Shown here: positions 60,644-64,000 of the stretch, piece by piece
Layout: every line of letters starts with the position of its first letter
How positions within the stretch are numbered: position 1 is the first letter of the stretch
Made by a program: the position numbers and the translations under genes
Notes under the pieces: generated by a model
Told to the model about the DNA's origin: nothing
Databases searched by the model: none
The model's input: only the letters and a program-made list of their open reading frames with translations
Origin: Acidimicrobiales bacterium
GTDB lineage: Bacteria; Actinomycetota; Acidimicrobiia; Acidimicrobiales; Palsa-688
Length of the DNA stretch: 64,000 bases
Direction of reading: 5' to 3'
Assembly (NCBI GenBank): GCA_036378675.1
Contig: DASUWA010000027.1
Location: forward strand, 111,807 to 175,806

Positions 60644-62061
60644 ACCAGAAGGTTGTCCCACCCGAAGCGCTCGGCGTCGCCGCGACGTTGCCGATGCCCA
60701 CGGGGACGGTGGTCTCATTCGGGCACGCGACCAAAGAGCTCGCACCTAACTTCCTGTTCGGCGGCAACCCGGCGCGACTGATTTGGCTGAGTGACAAGGG
60801 GGTCGAAGCTCTCGACGAACTGCGCTTAGGCCCGGCGTGCTCTCCTGCAGGCGCCAACCTCGCTCGGCGTCTGACGGATGCCGGCCTCGCCCACCCTCTG
60901 CCGCATCCCGTCGACAGAACGCCGAGTGTCACGTTCGTTGTTCCGGCTCGCAATTGTTCCCGCCATCTCGACGACTGCCTGCGTTCGCTGGATGCAGGGA
61001 AAGATGTGGTCGTCGTCGACGACCATTCGGCGGACGCTGCTGGCATCGAGCAGGTTTGCATTGCCCACGGCGCCAGGTTGATCAGGCGGTCGGGCTCCGG
61101 CGGCCCGGCAGCGGCGCGCAACACGGGCGCCGCGGCAGCCCGGACCGACCTGGTCGCCTTCGTGGACAGCGACTGCGTGGTGCCAGACGGCTGGCTCGCC
61201 GACCTCGTCGGCCACTTCGAAGATCCTCTCGTCGCCGGGGTCGCGCCTCGGATCGTCAGCGCAACGTCCTCGGGCCTTCCTTCTCTTTTGGACATGGGCC
61301 AAAGGCCGTCGCGGGTCGACCCGCGGGCGGCAGTGCCCTACGTTCCAACGGCGGCCTTGGTCGTGCGCCGGGACGCGCTCGGCGACGGCTTCGACGAGGA
61401 GCTGCGATACGGCGAGGACGTCGATCTGGTCTGGCGGTTGGCCGCCTCGGGTTGGCGCGTCCGATACGAGCCCTCGGTGCTCGTGGCCCACCGAGACCCC
61501 CGGTCATGCGTCGGGCGGCTACAGAAGCGGTTTCGCTACGGAACGTCGGTCGGCCCTCTGGCCGTCCGGCATCCGGGCAACCTTTCCCATCTCTCGCTCC
61601 AACCGCTCCCCGCCATCACGGCGATAGCGTTGCTGGCACGACGCCCGAGGCTCGCGGGCGCGTCGCACCTTGCCGGCACCCTGCTACAAAACAGGCGCCT
61701 CAAGGGTGCAAACGTTCGCTGGCCTGACCTCGTCGGGCCGACGGCGAATGGCCTCTACCGGACGTGGCTCGCGATCGGTAGGTGGTGCGGGTGGTTCGCG
61801 TGGCCCATCTTGGCCATCCTTCTTAAGCGGTGGCGACAAAGCGGGTGGTGGCGACGAGCTGCCCTTCTCTCGTTGATCGTCGGTCCGCCAGTCACTCAGG
61901 TCTTTGGTGAGCACCCCCCGAGGCACGTCCTCGCCGCTCTGGGGGAGGAAGTGGCCTACGGCGTAGGGGTAGCCGTTGGCTGCGTTCGAGTCAGACAACT
62001 CGCGCCGCTGATTCCCTCCATCGACTGGACGACGCTCGGTAGGCGAAGGATCATGAAATAA
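60640..62061 (+). CDS. mftF: Mycofactocin glycosyltransferase MftF
   Basis: A 473-residue GT2 glycosyltransferase. An MftF-specific N-terminal region (to about residue 90) precedes the GT-A core: FVVPARNCSRHLDDCL, VVVVDDHSAD, and VAFVDSDCVVPDGWL with the DxD. C-terminal hydrophobic helices follow. MftF attaches a beta-glucan chain to pre-mycofactocin. It overlaps the SDR by 4 bases and is the last operon gene. No mftG follows. Confidence 0.94.
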   Translation: MNQKVVPPEALGVAATLPMPTGTVVSFGHATKELAPNFLFGGNPARLIWLSDKGVEALDELRLGPACSPAGANLARRLTDAGLAHPLPHPVDRTPSVTFVVPARNCSRHLDDCLRSLDAGKDVVVVDDHSADAAGIEQVCIAHGARLIRRSGSGGPAAARNTGAAAARTDLVAFVDSDCVVPDGWLADLVGHFEDPLVAGVAPRIVSATSSGLPSLLDMGQRPSRVDPRAAVPYVPTAALVVRRDALGDGFDEELRYGEDVDLVWRLAASGWRVRYEPSVLVAHRDPRSCVGRLQKRFRYGTSVGPLAVRHPGNLSHLSLQPLPAITAIALLARRPRLAGASHLAGTLLQNRRLKGANVRWPDLVGPTANGLYRTWLAIGRWCGWFAWPILAILLKRWRQSGWWRRAALLSLIVGPPVTQVFGEHPPRHVLAALGEEVAYGVGVAVGCVRVRQLAPLIPSIDWTTLGRRRIMK

Positions 62062-62356
62062 GGGCTCGCACGAGCTCTAGCGATGGTCCCGGTATCCGGG
62101 GCCACGGATCGTCGTCGGTCGGCGTGACGGCCGGATCTGTTCGATCCACTGCTCGAGGCAACCGTCACGGTGCTCGGCACTCGCCTCGCCCGAAGGAAAC
62201 CTCGGTGACGACCTTGGCGAGGGCAGTGTCCGCTTCCTTCTTCGTTCCCTTGAAGGTCCTCGTAGCTTGGCGCGGGCTGCCGGTCACCCGGTCGTCGCCC
62301 AGGCAAACGCGAAGACGCCACACCCCCGGCGACCTTTCCATCTTGGTCCCCCGCAT
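62060..62356 (-). pseudogene. Truncated tyrosine-recombinase (phage-type integrase) remnant
   Basis: From ATG 62356 (minus) the frame gives the arm-binding N-terminus (GVWRLRVCLGDDRVTG, TFKGTKKEADTALAKVV). A stop then follows, and the next frame continues as the core-binding start (LEQWIEQI, RRPTTIRG) until another stop. The catalytic domain is absent. This is the start of an integrase that has suffered a frameshift and a truncation, at the junction between the MFT operon and the IS element. Confidence 0.72.
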
Positions 62357-62403
62357 AAGCTTCTCCAGCCACTCGCCAGACCGGCGAACTAGTCCAAAGC
62401 CAG

Positions 62404-62682
62404 TCTGAGCAGGTGACAGGACATAATCTGAACAGCGAAAGTGCTGGTCAGACTTTGATGCGCCCCTGGCGGGGCGCACCTTTGGGGGATGAAATAGGGG
62501 TGTGTCGCCCTGGCGAACGTCGATGCCTCTTGGTGCTGTAGGTGAGCCCGAAGGTCAGACTGGCGTCGGGGGTCTGCAGGCACCTTGGATTGTTGCTTCG
62601 AGCACGAGTGTCAGAGTCTTTCTGATCGCCACGAGGCTCCCCGGGGCGGCACGCCTGATCAAGCAGATGAGGGGGTGGTCGG
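62404..62682 (+). ncRNA. IS110 left non-coding end, possible bridge RNA locus
   Basis: About 280 bases without a gene precede the transposase. IS110-group elements encode a bridge (seeker) RNA in this position. A perfect 8-bp stem TGCGCCCC/GGGGCGCA with a TGGC loop lies at 62459-62478. The RNA boundaries and the guide loops cannot be set by eye, nor can the element's left tip. Confidence 0.45.
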
Positions 62683-63930
62683 ATGGAAGTGATCGTCGAG
62701 CGGGTGGCCGGCTTGGACGTTCACAAAGAGACAGTGATGGCCGCGATCAGGGTGCCGGGCGAGCGTGGCCGGTCGCAGAAGGTGAAGGAGTTCCAGACCT
62801 TCAACGCTGACCTGCTGGCGTTGCGGCGGTGGCTGGCCGAGGAGGGGGTCACGTTGGTGGTGATGGAAGCCACCGGCGTGTATTGGCGCGCCCCGTGGCA
62901 TGTGCTCGAAGGGCACAGCGGCTGGGAGCTGATGTTGGTCAACGCCCGGCACGTGAAGAACCTCCCCGGACGTAAGACCGATGTGTCCGACGCGGCGTGG
63001 CTGGCTCAGCTGGCCGAGTGCGGCCTTTTGCGGGGCAGTTTCGTTCCGCCGCCGGTGATCGCCGAGCTTCGGGACTTGACCCGATACAGGAAGAAGCTGG
63101 TCGAGGACCGGGCCAAAGAGGTGCAGCGGGTGCAAAAGACCCTGGAGGACGCCGGGATCAAGCTGGAGTCGGTGGTCACCGATGTGATGGGCAAGGCGGC
63201 ACGACGGATGATCGAAGCTCTCATTGCCGGCGAACGCGACCCTGACGTCCTGGCCGACATGGCGCTCACCCGGATGAGGCCGCGTATCGGTGATCTGCGG
63301 CTGGCGCTGGTCGGCCGGTTCGGGACCCACCATGCGGTGATGTGCAAGGCGCACCTGTCACACATCGACTATCTCGACGCCCAGATCGCCGTCCTCGACG
63401 CCGAGGTGGACCGGGTGATCGCCCCTTTCGCTGACCAGCTCGGCCGGCTCATGACCATCCCCGGGGTCGGCCGGCGCACCGCCGAGGTGGTCATCGCCGA
63501 GATGGGGGTGGACACGTCCCGCTTCCCCACGGCAGCCCATTTGGCCTCGTGGGCTGGGTTGTGCCCCGGCCAGCACGAGTCGGCCGGAAAGTCCCGCAGC
63601 GGCCGAGCCCGAAAAGGCAACTCCGCCCTGCGGGTGGCGTTATGCGAAGCGGCCTGGGCCGGGGTCCGAAAGAAAGACAGCTACCTCGGAGCCCAGTTCC
63701 GTCGCTTCCAGCGCCGGTTCGGCAAAAGGGCCAGGGGCAAAGCCATCTTCGCCTGCGCCCACAGCCTGATCGTCATGATCTGGCACGTCCTGGCCGAAAA
63801 CGACGCCGTCTACGAAGACCTCGGAGCCGACTGGTTCAGCCGCCGCGACGACACCGCCGCCCACACCCGCCGCCTCGTCCGCCAACTCGAACAACTCGGC
63901 CACCACGTCACCCTGACACCCGCCGCCTAA
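62683..63930 (+). mobile_element. IS110-family transposase (DEDD recombinase)
   Basis: A 415-residue transposase. The N-terminal RuvC-like DEDD domain begins AGLDVHKETVMAAI, with EATGVYWR and the KTDVSDAAWLAQL segment; the C-terminal Transposase_20 domain is IPGVGRRTAEVVIAEMG and ASWAGLCPGQHESAGK with the Ser motif. It is intact, so the element may be active. It inserted just beyond the integrase remnant. Confidence 0.95.
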
Positions 63931-63946
63931 CCAACCACAAACCATT

Positions 63947-63961
63947 CGGGGCTCCGCCCCG
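63947..63961 (+). terminator. Hairpin after the transposase
   Basis: CGGGGC, TCC, GCCCCG form a 6-bp stem 16 bases after the stop. It may be a terminator or part of the right end of the IS. Confidence 0.45.
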
Positions 63962-64000
63962 ACCTAGGCGCGCCCGCCAGAAGAGCTATTTCGTGTCAGA

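Overview
The window is a high-GC chromosomal segment of an actinobacterium. The evidence is the complete mycofactocin (MFT) cluster, the probable F420-dependent luciferase-like oxidoreductases, several ~920-residue ATP-dependent LuxR (LAL) regulators, GTG starts and many 4-base ATGA/GTGA gene overlaps. The exact clade cannot be fixed by reading; an acidimicrobial or related soil lineage is possible.

Layout. 0-15 kb is a CoA-ester and oxygenase catabolic island: two aldehyde dehydrogenases, an acyl-CoA synthetase, SDRs, an F420-type LLM oxidoreductase, a thiolase-like/DUF35 pair, a phosphotransferase with a DUF6285-like partner, a class III CoA-transferase, a crotonase and two P450s. Three of its promoters carry the same 19-bp palindrome, which points to one local repressor. 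15-22 kb holds a MazF/ribbon-helix-helix toxin-antitoxin pair, small redox enzymes, a dienelactone hydrolase, a broken universal stress protein gene and a MarR-controlled MFS transporter with a C-terminal universal stress domain. 22-41 kb has three paralogous LAL regulators separated by stress-type genes (STAS, cupin/JmjC-like, Hsp20, membrane proteins, multicopper oxidase). 41-55 kb has a GMC oxidoreductase, FUSC and DMT transporters, patatin, DegV, SnoaL-like proteins, an MFT-type SDR and a hemerythrin. 55.4-62.1 kb is the MFT operon: mftA, mftB, mftC, SDR, mftD, mftE, SDR and mftF. The window ends with a decayed integrase and an IS110-family element.

The most interesting signal is a recurrent promoter architecture found 14 times between 18.1 and 55.4 kb. 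It reads CTAGGG, 7 bases, then [G/T]GAT[G/T]C[G/A]A, then 17-18 bases, then a -10 hexamer of form nAnnnT. Thirteen copies lie upstream of, and in the same orientation as, a gene or gene remnant, most often with the box starting 70-130 bp before the start codon. Targets include SnoaL, dienelactone hydrolase, cupin, Hsp20, multicopper oxidase, GMC oxidoreductase, hemerythrin and mftA itself. This suggests an undescribed activator-dependent stress/redox regulon that links mycofactocin synthesis to Hsp20, hemerythrin and oxidases. No mftR-type TetR gene lies next to mftA; one of the LAL proteins, or a DosR-like regulator outside the window, is a candidate activator. Two internally deleted duplicates (of the GMC and SnoaL genes) carry or adjoin the same box, so the boxes have spread partly by duplication with the genes they drive.
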